Shown piece by piece: positions 45,430-56,702 of a stretch of 64,000 nt of DNA. The stretch is from assembly GCA_963662155.1 (NCBI GenBank), contig OY759270.1, positions 14,415,008-14,479,007 of the forward strand, written 5' to 3'. The position numbers were made by a program, and so were the translations under genes. The notes below the pieces were generated by a model. It was given only the letters and a program-made list of their open reading frames with translations. It did not search any database and was not told the DNA's origin. How positions within the stretch are numbered: the stretch's first letter is position 1; the number at the start of each line of letters is the position of its first letter. This stretch comes from Lamellibrachia columna. Taxonomy: Eukaryota > Annelida > Polychaeta > Sabellida > Siboglinidae.

Positions 45430-45830
45430 AATCTCACCGGCAGCAGAATACGTTCGACCGCAGTGATGTCGAGGTTGTTGTCGGCTGGACGATAGTAAGC
45501 CAGATGTCAATAGATCGTGGAGACGGCGATGTTTCATGACGACGGCTGACGCGGACGCTCTGGTGTCACACACGGGGAAGACAGTTGAACGGTCAGCTGG
45601 ACGTACAGTATGTCAGCCGACAATATGTCGTGGAGACGGCTAACGTGTCGTGACGACGGCTAACGTGTCGTGACGATAGCTCGTGCGGACGCACTGGTGT
45701 CGCGCGCGCGGGGAAGGCAGTTGAACAGTCGGCTGAACGCTCTGTAGGTCGGCCGTCAACATGACTTGGAGACGACGAACGTGTCGTGGACGGTCCCATT
45801 ACGTTGATACCCCTTTTAATATAATGTACC
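45430..45830. repeat. CpG-rich tandem repeat, 2-3 imperfect units
   Basis: CGTGGAGACGGC, GACGACGGCTGACGCGGACG, CTGGTGTC(AC/GC), GGGGAAG(A/G)CAGTTGAAC and GTC(A/G)GCTG recur in order. Inside the second unit a 21-bp piece (GTGTCGTGACGACGGCTAAC) is itself doubled. The minus-strand 95-codon frame (45593-45880) shows no family. The composition contrasts with the flanking AT-rich satellite. Confidence 0.65.
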
Positions 45831-46029
45831 ACGCCAAAAGCGAAAACATCATGGGTACAATTATTGCATAACCTGGCCATGCCCCATGCCTAACAATAAA
45901 CTTCCAATGTGGGCTCCCACACCACACTTGGATACTATTATTGCATAACTTGTCGATGCAATTCGTCTATATACACTCTAACATTTACCTCACCATATTC
46001 AGGAAAATAGTTCATATAATAGCAATTCG

Positions 46030-46285
46030 CAGAAATTCGACATTATGACACCTACTTGTGTAAACACACAAAATGGGGATAGGCAACAACGATCCGATTG
46101 AAGTGATCCTTTATACTATTTACTCTCGGTCCACCAAAAAAACTACCCCAACACCTGTAAGAAAACCTCAAGTAAAGGTACGTTGTTATACAGCACGATA
46201 TCCAGTCCTTGGGATTGTTCAACGTGCTTACCATCGAGGTACCGAGAGTAATGGTGATAATACAAGTCACAATACAATGGTGAGA
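46030..46285. repeat. Dispersed repeat copy related to LINE-array segment
   Basis: The order TATGACACC, GGGGATAGGCAA, CGATCCGATTGAAGTGA, TACTCTCGGTCCACCAAAA, AAGTAAAGGTACG and CCTTGGGATTGTTCAACGTG is the same as at 20175-20390, with many substitutions. It is an independent, older copy of that element. An inverted piece (CTCGGTACC against GGTACCGAGAG) is also present. Confidence 0.65.
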
Positions 46286-46983
46286 TAGGTCTGCCAATCA
46301 TTAATAATCTCACGTGCCCATTAAATGATATGCGCACATAGGCTTAGGTGGTTATATTCTTGATATCGAAAAATTGTTTTTAAAACAAAAACAATAGTAA
46401 TAATAATTATATTAACCTACTGCCTTGATTTGGCATGTACCAACTACAAATCAGCATAACTAAATAGTACTGTAATTGTATTTAGTCTGAAAAATAAAAT
46501 GATACTCTGTAATAAATCATCTATCCGTATAACATGGATAGGTTATATTAATTGAAGGTGTGCAAGTGTGCAAGTGTGCAAGTGCCAGACAATGCTTACG
46601 TCATTTGACGCAGCTGTGTCTCGGGAATGTTCACAGGAGTTACGTAACGCAGGCGTCAAACACTGCGCACCTTGAAACATGCGTCCTGTTTACTTCGTAC
46701 TTGATGGACAACACCCTGAGTGTCTGTGTACAAGATATTCCTATTGAAAGACCAACAGTCAGAAATCAGTTCATTTTTTTTCCAAGTTCATACAGAAGTT
46801 CAGAACGAGTTTTCGTGAGGTGTTCATTAACAAATAAACGAAGGTTTAGACCCGAGGCTGTATTGTGATGTTTTAGGTTGATTCGAGCTGTGTATGTCCC
46901 TCCGACGTTCGCTATTTAGTGTAAAAATCTTAGTGCGTGGTCGCCCGCCATCCGTTTTAGGGCGGCCAATTCTGTGCGCTCGC

Positions 46984-47430
46984 TCAATCTCTCTGAGACT
47001 GCAGGACTGAGGTTAACTTCATATGACCATTGACAATGTCTAGGATTGCATTTTCAATTTCACAAATACCTACAGATTCGGGTATTCCTGCTATTCTCAA
47101 ACTGGATCTTCTAGAATATTGCTCGATGCTGTCGTTGGCCGATTCTAACAAGTCGACTCTACTTTCAAGTTGTTTGATTTTCTCGTCCTTCTCTTTCACA
47201 GTTTGTTTTAGTTGCTCAGTCTGAGCTGCTAAGTAGTCTATTTTGTCAGCAATCTCTTGCGGGAACAGAGCTCGTTTCAATTGTTTTATAACATCACTGT
47301 CACTCAGAGTTGCAATAAAGGTAAGTTTTAGTAGTTCATTGTCAGTACCTTCAAAGCGAGTAGCCTCTGACGAGCTTTTTTTGGCGATGCTTGGGCGGCA
47401 TGATGTCTTATTGTCGTTGGTTACACGTCA
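46984..47430 (-). pseudogene. LINE ORF1-like coiled-coil protein fragment
   Basis: The minus frame, open upstream to about 47430, reads LLKLTFIATLSDSDVIKQLK, LAAQTEQLKQTVKEKDEKIK and QLESRVDLLESANDSIEQY, then SRRSSLRIAGIPES. A heptad coiled coil followed by the (Y)(S/G)RR(N/S)xLRIxGIPE motif is the hallmark of LINE ORF1 nucleic-acid-binding proteins. It stops soon after (VLQSQRD), so the RNA-binding domain is truncated. No ORF2 follows downstream. Confidence 0.75.
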
Positions 47431-47673
47431 GATAGGTGTGTCAAATGTGGCATGTCCAAGATGGACGTTCAATATGGCAGCACGCTGAATCTGACAGACC
47501 CATAGATTATGTGCAAATCCACCCCCATCTTAGGGTATTGTGAATGTTTATCTTACCAGATTCATCGTACGGATCGTTGGAAGTTCGATGCCATTAGATA
47601 ACTTCATTATTTTCCGTCGCATTTGTAACAAGAGAACATCGTCACACGAGAGCTCAACGAAACGCGGCCTGCT

Positions 47674-47712
47674 CCGTCCGACGTCATGAGTCGGACCATA
47701 TATAAGTTAACG
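47674..47712. promoter_or_regulatory. CRE-like palindrome with TATA box
   Basis: GTCCGACGTCATGAGTCGGAC is a seven-base inverted repeat enclosing a CRE-like ACGTCA, followed within a few bases by ATATATAAG, a TATA-box match. A plus-strand promoter is possible, but I find no convincing exon downstream within 500 bp. Confidence 0.3.
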
Positions 47713-47719
47713 TTTCCGC

Positions 47720-48190
47720 CTGATTGTATCCCTACCAATATTATCTGGACAATATCCTATCTTTAAATACATGGACTCTATTCCGGAAATACTGTTTATT
47801 AGACAAAATATATCCTGGATATTGTTCTTCTACTGCTTTATATATACAGAATGTCTGCAAATTGTCCAGTTACTGAGGTTTATTTTGACTGTCTTTGGAG
47901 ACGTACAATGAATTACAGTTAGTAATTTATTATTTAAGCAGTCACATCAGTCAAAAATGCAAATTGCTGGCCCAGTAATTTGAGTTAATAAAAAAATTAA
48001 GGTGGCTCCTCGAATTTTACTTATGCTCCTATTGCATGCCATGATTTTGTCTATCCATTATACACTTTTGATTGGTCGATGTATGTATAATTATTATAAT
48101 TTGTATTTATGGATGTAAGAATTATTAGGAGTTGTTATTTTTTCTTAAATAAAAGCATTCCTCTTCACATAACAGGCGGGTCCACACTAA
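47720..48190. other. No recognisable feature
   Basis: AT-rich non-coding sequence without long frames or repeats that I can see. Confidence 0.45.
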
Positions 48191-48387
48191 CAACAAAGAG
48201 GTGCCCAGTTTCCCAATAAAACACCAAGAATAGCAACTATAGTTATCCATATTTCCACACAGACAGCACTTTCTAGAAAACAGCACAATGGAAGGTATAT
48301 AAAAAAAAATTATTACGTAACATTATATATACTAATTTACTTAAATATATAATGCTTGTAATTCAAGATCCTCTCAATGTGACTTAC

Positions 48388-48511
48388 CAAAGCCGTTACT
48401 GTGGATATACTGAAGGTGTGGTTCCACGTTCTCTATGGAGATGACCTTGAATGATGCCAAGGGCATCAAGCCAGGCTGTGTGCTGATCATGTCATGGAAA
48501 TTAGCTGTGTC
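48388..48511 (-). CDS. Exon alpha (intact copy), unidentified protein
   Basis: An acceptor (CGGTTAG) and a consensus donor (GCTTTG, then GTAAGTCA) bound an uninterrupted frame: DTANFHDMISTQPGLMPLAS, then FKVISIENVEPHLQYIHSNG. It looks like a true internal exon. Its last bases, donor and adjacent intron are duplicated at 6330-6495, upstream of exon beta, which suggests alpha, beta and gamma belong to one gene. The protein family is unknown to me. Confidence 0.5.
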
Positions 48512-48514
48512 CTA

Positions 48515-49080
48515 ACCGTATCCATCCAGACTAATATGACTTTAGCTGTAATCATAATCAATGCTTCAATTTGGATTAATTGAAAAGAAAATCAAGCTTT
48601 CTCTTGTATATTTTATCTTAAATTACACAACTGTGGATTAAGAGTGCATAAACGTTATATAAAAGTGACCTGGTTATCATAATTAAAAAAATAGCAACAA
48701 CACGTTTTTCAATGCCCCTACTAATATTTTCTTATTTTCTAGCATAAAAAACATGCACACTGTGTTTTATTTATCTGTTTTGTCACGGTTATAACGCAAA
48801 GCATGTTAATCGTGATGACAAGTAAATATAAAGCTTCAGTTATTTTTAATTATTACAACGAATATGGGTATATCAAGGACACATTAGCTATACTTTAATA
48901 CTTTTTACCTTAATACACAAATCTCAAAAACTGCTGTATTTGCAAGATATTTATGAAATACACATCACAGTTTCATTCAAAAGATGACAATTAAAATATG
49001 ATGAAACAACATCCTCATAGAAATAGCGAATTGCTGGTGCAATTTTGCTCATTTGCATAACATTTCATTTGTCCATATAC
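48515..49080. other. No recognisable feature
   Basis: AT-rich, probably intronic relative to exon alpha. No further exon or repeat was found. Confidence 0.4.
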
Positions 49081-49139
49081 TTATACAAAACTATCTCCGC
49101 TGCGACCCCCTAGAGACCACTGATTGGCCGTCACGAGGA

Positions 49140-49460
49140 GCCTTACCTGCCAGTTCTGTGTCGTGTCATGGCATGGCACACCCCGACCTTGCCTACCCTG
49201 TTGAGTGCAGCCACCGTATGATTTGCCTGCCAGTTCTGTGCCATGGCATGCCATACCCCGACATTGCCTGTCATATTGAATGGAGCCAATGTGAGCGAAA
49301 AATCTTCCACGGTGAGAGATTTACCTGCAAGTTCTTTCATTGTATGCCACACCCCGACCTTGCATGTCATACTGAGTGCAGCAATCATGAGATATTTAAC
49401 TGCCAGTTCAGTGTCATGGCGTGCCACACCCTGACCTTGCCTGTCCTACTGAGTGCTGCG
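49140..49460. repeat. About 80-bp tandem repeat, 4 degenerate units
   Basis: Each unit has TGCCAGTTC(T)GTGTC/CATG, GGC(A/G)TGCCACACCC(C)GACC, TTGCCTGTC and CTGAGTGCAGC. Copies differ at many positions. The unit start resembles the GTCAGTTCTGTGTCATGGCG stretch in the L units (20464), so it may come from a related repeat. Confidence 0.75.
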
Positions 49461-49479
49461 AGTTGATTGCCAATGAAGA

Positions 49480-50430
49480 ACAGGTTGTTCATGACAACAT
49501 ACATTTGGAATTTGCCTGCAAAGGGGAGAGAACACTTTTATTCAGTGAAGTAGCACGACGTTTTCACCTTACACTAAGCACAAATTTGAATAAAACAGTT
49601 GTTTATGGACCTGCTAAATGGATATATTTAATCCACATAAAAGTACCTCTGTCTGAATGAATCAGTTTAGTCGACTGTACTAAAAAATTCAATTCAAATT
49701 TATTGTAACTCTATACAATAAGAACAAATACAAAGCAGAGCGAAGTCCTATCTAATCGCATAAAGTGAACAATAGGGGAAGAATAATGTATAATGTTGTA
49801 CTCCCTTTTAGTTTCATCAACTACAGTTTTGAGCTATGGGTGGTTTGGAACATTTGTGTTTGGCGAAATAGATTTGTACTTAGCAGAGACTGAAAACCAT
49901 ATAAAACTGCACGTGCAGTAATGTTACAGGAACTAGTTGCCCACCCAACCGAATTACGTAGTCGTTGTCCACACGCTCTCTTCATTATAAGGGGCATTGT
50001 TAGCATACATTGTTAGCATACTTCAATATAGGGGCTGCCTCTGTGAAGGTACAGAGGCAGTATGCGAAAAGAAGGAAGCCTGGAAAGAAATAGAGAAGAC
50101 CAAGGAGAGAGGAAATCAACCGGATTCAAGGATATACACACATACGCTTTTTTCAATCGTTATATACTATTTAAGACTAACATGACGGACACAATAATAA
50201 GGGTGAAGGACATGGAGTCCGCCAGTTAACCCGTATGACAAGCGGTAATTAGTATACACGGTAATTAACGTCAACCCCACAAAGAATAATATAATGTGAC
50301 TACGCAACAGGATGATGAACAAATCAAAATGGCAGGCCTAACTTAATTTCCAGGTCTATGGCCGTGAATGAAAACCGGTCACATGCATAAACATAACAAA
50401 CCGCTATCGCCGTATCTTAATTTACCCATG
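49480..50430. other. No recognisable feature
   Basis: Only short frames without family resemblance. TTCAAATTTATTGTAACTC at about 49694 resembles a mobile-element 3' end, but I cannot assign it. Confidence 0.35.
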
Positions 50431-50433
50431 TTA

Positions 50434-50508
50434 TGGGTGGTCGCATAAGTTTGCAAAGTCAAAAACACGTATAGTGTTTAGGACTTTGCGAACTTATACT
50501 ACCATCCC
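50434..50508. ncRNA. Long imperfect hairpin, pre-miRNA-like
   Basis: The arm GGGTGGTCGCATAAGTTTGC + AAAGTC pairs with GACTTTGCGAACTTATACTA + CCATCCC, and the inner AAACAC pairs with GTGTTT around a GTATA loop. That gives roughly 33 pairs with only a few mismatches and one bulge over 75 nt, the size and shape of an animal miRNA precursor. It could instead be a foldback repeat. No second copy is seen in the window. Confidence 0.4.
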
Positions 50509-50767
50509 TTATTTGTCTGATGTCTAAGGACATCTTTAAAACAACGATGCAATTATAATACATGACTAATACAATTTCATAAACATAATGCACGTAATAT
50601 AATTCTGAAGTTCTGAGTAATATCCCAAACAATCACAAATGTACATAGACATGAACGTTGTTTAGACACAAACGTCAACAATTATGTCCAAACCAACGTG
50701 TTATTTTATGACTATTCTGAACTGACGTACGTCGCCTCTAAACAACATACTAACAGAGGTTCAGCAC

Positions 50768-51061
50768 GTGAAACATGTAAGTGTACGTGGACGTGTACAT
50801 GTAGCTAGCGGCCCGTACGCTTACATTTTAATATCTACACATTCGCCCGTATTTAATTCCTTAGACCTTGATATAATCCCATTCCTTCTACGAGAGAAGA
50901 AGGAACATTCCAGAAATGTTCCTGCATTATCAAACAGCACAATTGAAACACAGTTTCGTCACAGGGATGGAACTTTTGCATACACATTCTTCTTGGTAGG
51001 CGGCGATGCGTTGCTGGTTGACTTCTCAGAGTTCGTTATGAACACCGTAAACATGCGGTAG
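50768..51061 (+). CDS. Possible exon, unidentified
   Basis: A 97-codon frame whose last part (TQFRHRDGTFAYTFFLVG, then GDALLVDFSEFVMNTVN) looks protein-like and is followed by a possible donor (ATGCG, then GTAGGT). The first part is less convincing. No neighbouring exon, so low confidence. Confidence 0.25.
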   Translation: MKHVSVRGRVHVASGPYAYILISTHSPVFNSLDLDIIPFLLREKKEHSRNVPALSNSTIETQFRHRDGTFAYTFFLVGGDALLVDFSEFVMNTVNMR

Positions 51062-51314
51062 GTGAAACATAACTATTGGCTTTCCACTTGGAGACACTTG
51101 CTTTCTTGACGGTCTAATAATGTGGATATACCAAATATGGACCATGCTATCAAGTTCTTCTTAGAAGAGAGAGAAAGATAGAGAAAGTGGAAAAAATAAC
51201 AATAAATGAAGATACTATTATAACGTACCATAGGCCTGCAAACTAAAATAAATAACGTGCAAAAGTATGATTTCTGATAAGCGGTGTGGTGATCGGTGTG
51301 GTGGAATCTTGGAA

Positions 51315-51343
51315 TCACACACACGCACACGCACACACACATT
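51315..51343. repeat. CA/CG dinucleotide microsatellite
   Basis: CACACACACGCACACGCACAC and neighbours: an imperfect alternating tract of about 28 bp. Confidence 0.85.
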
Positions 51344-51399
51344 TTGCAGAAGTCATCCCAGAAAACCATGTCTATTAATGCTAAAGATATGACAATACT

Positions 51400-52940
51400 G
51401 TTATTGACATTTGTTTATTTCATAGCTACAAACCAACTATCCCAGTAGCGAAAAAACTTTGAGAAGGGAAATACGGAGTTGAGTACGTAAACCGTGTCTT
51501 TCCGTTGTCCCATAATTAATAATGTCTTATGATACAAGCAACCTAAATAATACAAGTGGTCTTAAATTACGACCGTTCATACAAATTTAAATTATTCTAT
51601 TGGGTCACACCCTCATGAGAAAATGTGACTTCCACATTTTAAAACCAACATTATTATGATAGGTATCATGCCTAATGTATGGAACAATAATTTTTTAACA
51701 GTGTTACGTAGTGGACAAAGGTTAATCGTGGATATAAATCTATAGCGTTGGTAATTATTTTGACAAAGATGTTTACAACAATGAATTCTGTAGGTCTGCC
51801 CAAGATGGGAGGAACATCGACATTTGGTAGTTTTTGACCTATAACCTGTGCTGTGTTGAAATGCAAGAGAGGAAACAAATAAACCAAAATTAATATTTCA
51901 GTAGGCGATATATCCAGTAGGCTACATAAACAAAACGTTTGGTCTGAATTATTTGACTGTTATATGTTGCTAGTTGAATGTAAAGCTTGCTTTTGATACT
52001 AATTTATTATATAATTACCACATGTATACATGAATGCATTAAATTGTATTAATAAAAAAAAAACATACGACTATTTTCACATCTTAAAATGTTTTTTACA
52101 TGATATATATATATATATATTAGATTTTTTTGAGCTGTAAAATAACTATCCTTTTAGGACAATAAAGTGAATTGGTTGATTGATTTTTTTATGCATAAAT
52201 AGTTGGGGCTAATGTCACTGCAATTAGCCTACATTTAAGAATATGGGAATGACTGTTATTTCCTGTTGTATAGTTCGTGGTCATTATAAGTTGATAACTG
52301 TTATTATACACATGATTGTGCAAAGTTAAGTTCAATTAAACGTTGTATGTTGTATGCATCAGATAATTAATTTACTAAGGATATAATTAGTGTATAATTA
52401 CTATACTGGGTGAAATCTATAGATTCACCATGCAATTGTGCTTGTTAATTTTTTAGTTGTCCTTGTATTTTTGATTGACTGGATAAAATTTGTAAAACAT
52501 GCTAATGGGTATTGTATGGTATTGGCATTCAGCGTTATGGTGTTGTGTACTGCATACTTTGTACACAGAAATTGTGTTGCCACATAGTTGTATATTAAAA
52601 ATGCCATGGCAGCTGCATATTCAGTTCAGAGTGAGTAGACCAACAGGCTTGGGATCCTAAATACTGACAATGCCCCATTTATATCACACAGTAATGAATT
52701 GGGAGAGAATATGTGTATGTATGAGTCATGAATGAATGGGTACAATTTATTAAAATGGCTTTCATAAATATAATAGTAATAATTGTATTATTATGCCCAA
52801 TGATACATGTTTAGCATTGATCATATTTATCCTAGATTGTGAGTGCATTATTTGAGTAGAAGTAAACGTCAAATCAATTGTCACACAGTTTATTCATGCA
52901 CACCAGTGCAACAATTTGAAGTCTTACATAACATTACTTA
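51400..52940. other. AT-rich stretch without recognisable genes
   Basis: Contains a TA microsatellite at 52104-52120 and scattered short frames. No coding block, RNA gene or larger repeat is visible. It is probably intergenic. Confidence 0.45.
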
Positions 52941-53708
52941 TAAGACGATTCAATCAAAGAGTGGGTCTGCTAAGTCAGCACAATCGGCAGCGAATACAAA
53001 TGACAACAAATTAACATAACGAGGCTTAGTGCAATCGATAGTGTCACATCTGGCTAACCAACAATTGCATTGGCGTGTTCTTCTTTCAGGCCAAGGGCTT
53101 GAACTGTTTGACCAAACAGAAATGGTTCGACAACAAGCCTCTTGTACGATGCGCTGCAATGGAATGAATTACACATATAATGCAACTGTAAAGCTCTGTG
53201 AACAATATTGGATGTGGCGCTGAACAAAATAAATGTTATTATTATTATGATGAGAAATCCTGCACAGCCTAATACAGAAGAAACATACAATTGACCCAGT
53301 AGTCTTCAAGGAATACTGTTAGAATAACACCTCTATTATAAGTGTGTTGCTTTGTGAATTTGTTATTTGAAGTTAGCAATGTGTCAATGACATGCAGATT
53401 TTTTAATCCATTCGTGGACCTTCATTATTCTGAATATGAAATTCAAATAGGCCATAGTAGAGAGTTTGAAGTAAAATAATGTCAGATTTGACGAGCCATT
53501 ATATTGAGAAGCACTTTTAAAAGACTGCAGTGGTGTTACATCTAGTGAGCATATATCATTAGATTATTCCTACTTACACCTTAAAAGCTTCATAATCCAG
53601 GTGTTCATAACACATGATGTAGAGTTAAAAAAAGTAGCGACTGCCATATCTTGTACATAAATGTATCCGCGTATAATTAGATAAATTACCCTTATTCTTG
53701 TAACTTAC

Positions 53709-53827
53709 AGAGATGACAATTTCCTCAAATTGTCTGGCACCAGATACAGGGTTTCGGTGGAGTACAACCCTGTTATGATTGTTGTCTCACATGCCCTCTT
53801 TGCCTGTATGAGCAGTGTTTCCACAAC
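53709..53827 (-). CDS. Upstream exon c of the integrase-type gene, copy 2
   Basis: Acceptor CGTTTTAG, frame VVETLLIQAKRACETTIITG, then LYSTETLYLVPDNLRKLSS, and donor GTAAGT. It joins in phase to the exon at 54391. Helical, unidentified domain. The same exon at 62497-62615 lies directly upstream of an integrase exon. Here the sequence beyond has no integrase, so this copy is truncated. Confidence 0.6.
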
Positions 53828-54390
53828 CTAAAACGTGAAATGTGTCAACAATAAATTATTTAATAAATACCATCTATAAGCAATGCATCAAAACCGAAAG
53901 GTTATTAAAAAGAAAGGAAGGTATAGATAGCACAAATAAAGCACAACGATTTGCATTGTAACGAAACTTAAATGTTTTCAAAACCTAACTTCAAAATAGT
54001 GTTTTCCATTGAAGTTAGAAGGAAACTGAAATAAAAACTTTACAATTTGTCCATTTGTCAACCTCACTTTTGTTCTGACCCTTCAAAGTGCATGATGTCC
54101 ATGGCAAGCCCATAGACACATATATTGGATAAGGTATCTAATGCATACACGACCTGCTATTTACTTTAGTGATGCTTTCACAACTTTTTTTATTTGTTAA
54201 TTTATTTTTAATAAACAGAAAAAATATGAGCACAAGAAATAGCTGTGAGGTGGCAATTTTGGCAAATACTGGACGAGGTGGGTGACAAAGACAGCGAGGT
54301 GGCCCACCTGCATAAGTGAAAATCTACCATATATTTCAAGAGCAAATGTTTCACTATAACATACCTCAATACCATTGTTTGGTATCTTAC

Positions 54391-54496
54391 CCCAGGACAT
54401 GCAGAGGCAAGGGCAGCATAGTCGGTCAATAGTCTAAGGCGTTGTCCCCTCAGTGCTACACAATGTCGTGCATACTTCGCTGGAACGCGGCCTGCC
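54391..54496 (-). CDS. Upstream exon b of the integrase-type gene, copy 2
   Basis: Acceptor TTTTTAG, frame AGRVPAKYARHCVALRGQRL, then RLLTDYAALASACPG, donor GTAAGA. Compared with 63178-63283, a substitution changes VP to IS, while the frame, phase and splice sites stay intact. Unknown fold, basic and helical. Confidence 0.6.
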
Positions 54497-54879
54497 CTAA
54501 AAACAGATCAAATATCATTTGTAGAGATACGTAGCACTTAGTTTGATGTATAAATATAAATGTGACTGCAATTCCTACAATGTATACGTAAAAGCAAATG
54601 TTACCATGGATTGCTCCCACTAAGAGCGATGAAAATCAGGCATGACTTTAAGTAACAGTTACAACAAAAATAATGCATATTAAACTTGAACACTTGATGG
54701 AAAATATCTCCCTATGCATACAATAACAAAATATTACTTAACATTTTTTTCTCGGACCTCCAAAAATCCATTTCTACACTTTTTTGGACATTGGTCCTAT
54801 AGGTGCTACATGGTGATGGCTTGTTTTGAAATTTAAAGCCAGAAGATTCTAATTATAATATATATTATAATAGCTAACT

Positions 54880-54926
54880 TGGAATGTGAACATGTCCTGA
54901 AGGTCGCTGAGCATAATGTCCCTCAC
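54880..54926 (-). pseudogene. Upstream exon a of the integrase-type gene, copy 2, donor lost
   Basis: After TTTACAG the frame reads VRDIMLSDLQDMFTFQ. The other copy (63822-63877) continues EPK and then GTAAGT. Here about 12 bases covering the exon end and donor are missing, so this exon cannot be spliced normally, and this gene copy is probably dead. Confidence 0.6.
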
Positions 54927-55231
54927 CTGTAAACACATATAAAATTTAACATCTTATAATTTCAAACCCTGCAAAATTCCATTAATAGGTGACTACTGTA
55001 TAATAGAGTGACATTGGCAGACATGTATTTTAATAGTCACATTTCTACATTTGGATATGAAAATGAGGGATATGCAAATGAATTAGGGATGATAGAATAC
55101 ATAATTTGCATGATAGATGTCCATACTAAAATTGATGGAAAGTTCATCAAAATCCATAAAATATTAGCCAAGTTATGAAGTGTTTGAATTTGCCATTTTA
55201 CGTTTACCATTATTGTCTTAAGTGTTGCTAC

Positions 55232-55347
55232 CTTATTAGCAAACTGTCTCTTTGTGCATGTTGTAATGAGAGCGTAGGCCTCTCGTACATGTGGGGCAAC
55301 TTTGTCAGGATTCCACTCCACCAAGTCATCATCCAGTGAAAGGAAAT
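55232..55347 (-). CDS. Further upstream exon of the integrase-type gene, copy 2
   Basis: Acceptor TTGTTTCAG and donor AATAAG, then GTAGCA. The frame is FLSLDDDLVEWNPDKVAPHV, then REAYALITTCTKRQFANK. It immediately precedes exon a in order and strand. Its counterpart for copy 1 would lie beyond the right edge of the window. Confidence 0.5.
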
Positions 55348-55548
55348 CTGAAACAAAATCATGTAAAAAATATTTAAAACAAACAGCTTTAAAGAAATCA
55401 TTTGCACACTGTATTAGATAATTCACTACAATCGCTGGGCTCTAAATTAATGATACCAGTTGTCAGAAAATGTTTTTTTTTTATTATAACTGCCTGCGGA
55501 CAAGTAGATTATTTGATGTATTTCTAGCCCTTGACAAGTGTAGACTTA

Positions 55549-55733
55549 CAATAAACCTCACATAAGTCGGAATCAAGCGACCAAGCGATTTAATCCGAGT
55601 TAGGTGAAGATCCGACTTAGACATAGATTTCGTATGGGAAATAAATACATTACAAGTGAAATGTTAGTCGGAATTCTGTCCAAGCTGAGCGAAGATACGA
55701 CTTAGGTGAGTCCGACGTATGCAAGGTTGACTG
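55549..55733. mobile_element. Pogo/Tigger-like MITE, about 185 bp
   Basis: The left end CAATAAACCTCACATAAGTC and the reverse complement of the right end, CAGTCAACCTTGCATACGTC, form an inverted repeat extending into GGA (about 19 of 25 matching). TA flanks both ends, the usual target of Tc1/mariner and pogo elements. It has no coding capacity. Additional GTCGGA/TCCGA inverted pieces lie inside. Confidence 0.65.
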
Positions 55734-56249
55734 TATTTATAGTTATAAAGAAGAATGTTGGATAGTACTTACCTATCTGTCAAAAATATACTATAAAAAT
55801 CTGTGATCTTAAACTAAACATGCAACAGAATGAACGTTAAAGTGACCCGTCACAACAAAAGGTTAGATGAACATAAACTTAAGTCTAATTTGCAACAAAG
55901 CAACAATTTGTTTGCAAACAAAAACAATAGGTGCTGCATCAACTCGTTATCAGATTTATTGGCGCAAAAATTATCACTTTCACCAAAGTGTGTTATCGCG
56001 GCATGTCAAAAGCCCGATATTTATTCCTGTTGTTGAATTGGACAAAAATGCATCAAAACAAAAAACAAATTGATTAAGCACTTTTAATTAGGATACGTAC
56101 CTAAGCAGATGTGATCTGTTTGTTTGGAAATTGCCTGCATAATGATGCACAAAGACATTTTAGTCATAATGACAAGAAAAATAATATCTCATTATTGTTA
56201 TGAAAAAAATAAAACATCAAACTACAAAACAGACATTTACCTTAACATA

Positions 56250-56318
56250 GCACTTTTTCTGTGAGAAGTCACAGTCATCCTTTTCACAATCGTGACTCCG
56301 ATGTGCACACGTGTCTGC
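56250..56318 (-). CDS. Short Cys/His-rich exon-like block
   Basis: Acceptor GGCCTGCAG and donor GTTAAG, then GTAAAT enclose the frame TCAHRSHDCEKDDCDFSQKK, then CYVK. Cys and His spacing could bind zinc. It lies between the protease exon (downstream of copy 1) and the exons of copy 2, so it may be an early exon of copy 2 or the C-terminus of copy 1. The phase does not fit the protease exon. Confidence 0.35.
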
Positions 56319-56702
56319 AGGCCTATCCAAACAAAGTGAAACATTTGCTGAGTATGTATAATATCAGAGAATGTGGTTTTTATTATATTTTGGTGAAAAT
56401 ATTACAGCCTATCCAACCAAAAGAATCAGCAGAAATTGTCAACAATTTCCTACATGAAAATATTTCAACTATACCAGTATCTTTCAATATATTTCAACCA
56501 CATTGAATATATAAGTACACATGTATAATTTTCACATGCATATATTTTACATCTACTGTTTACGCCAAGGGAAATTAAAGATCCCACTCGCGTTATATAA
56601 ATGCATCCTGGTGTGAACTAACACCTGTACTCTTCAATATCATGGCATAAATGCGTACTCTTCAATATCATGGCAATTATTAAGTTACACATTAAGTCTA
56701 AC

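Larger units (their letters stand above)
53294..55030. repeat. Segmental duplicate carrying three integrase-gene upstream exons
   Basis: Collinear with 62076-64000 (end of window), with substitutions and small indels throughout, so it is clearly older than the A/B and L duplications. The left boundary is sharp in both copies (GACCCAGTA). The exons below lie inside it. In this copy no integrase follows. Confidence 0.85.

Noticed and set aside
53054..53290. Minus-strand 78-codon frame with a hydrophobic start
   Set aside because: No splice sites, no family and low-complexity Ile/Thr codons from an ATT/ATA run. It is probably chance.
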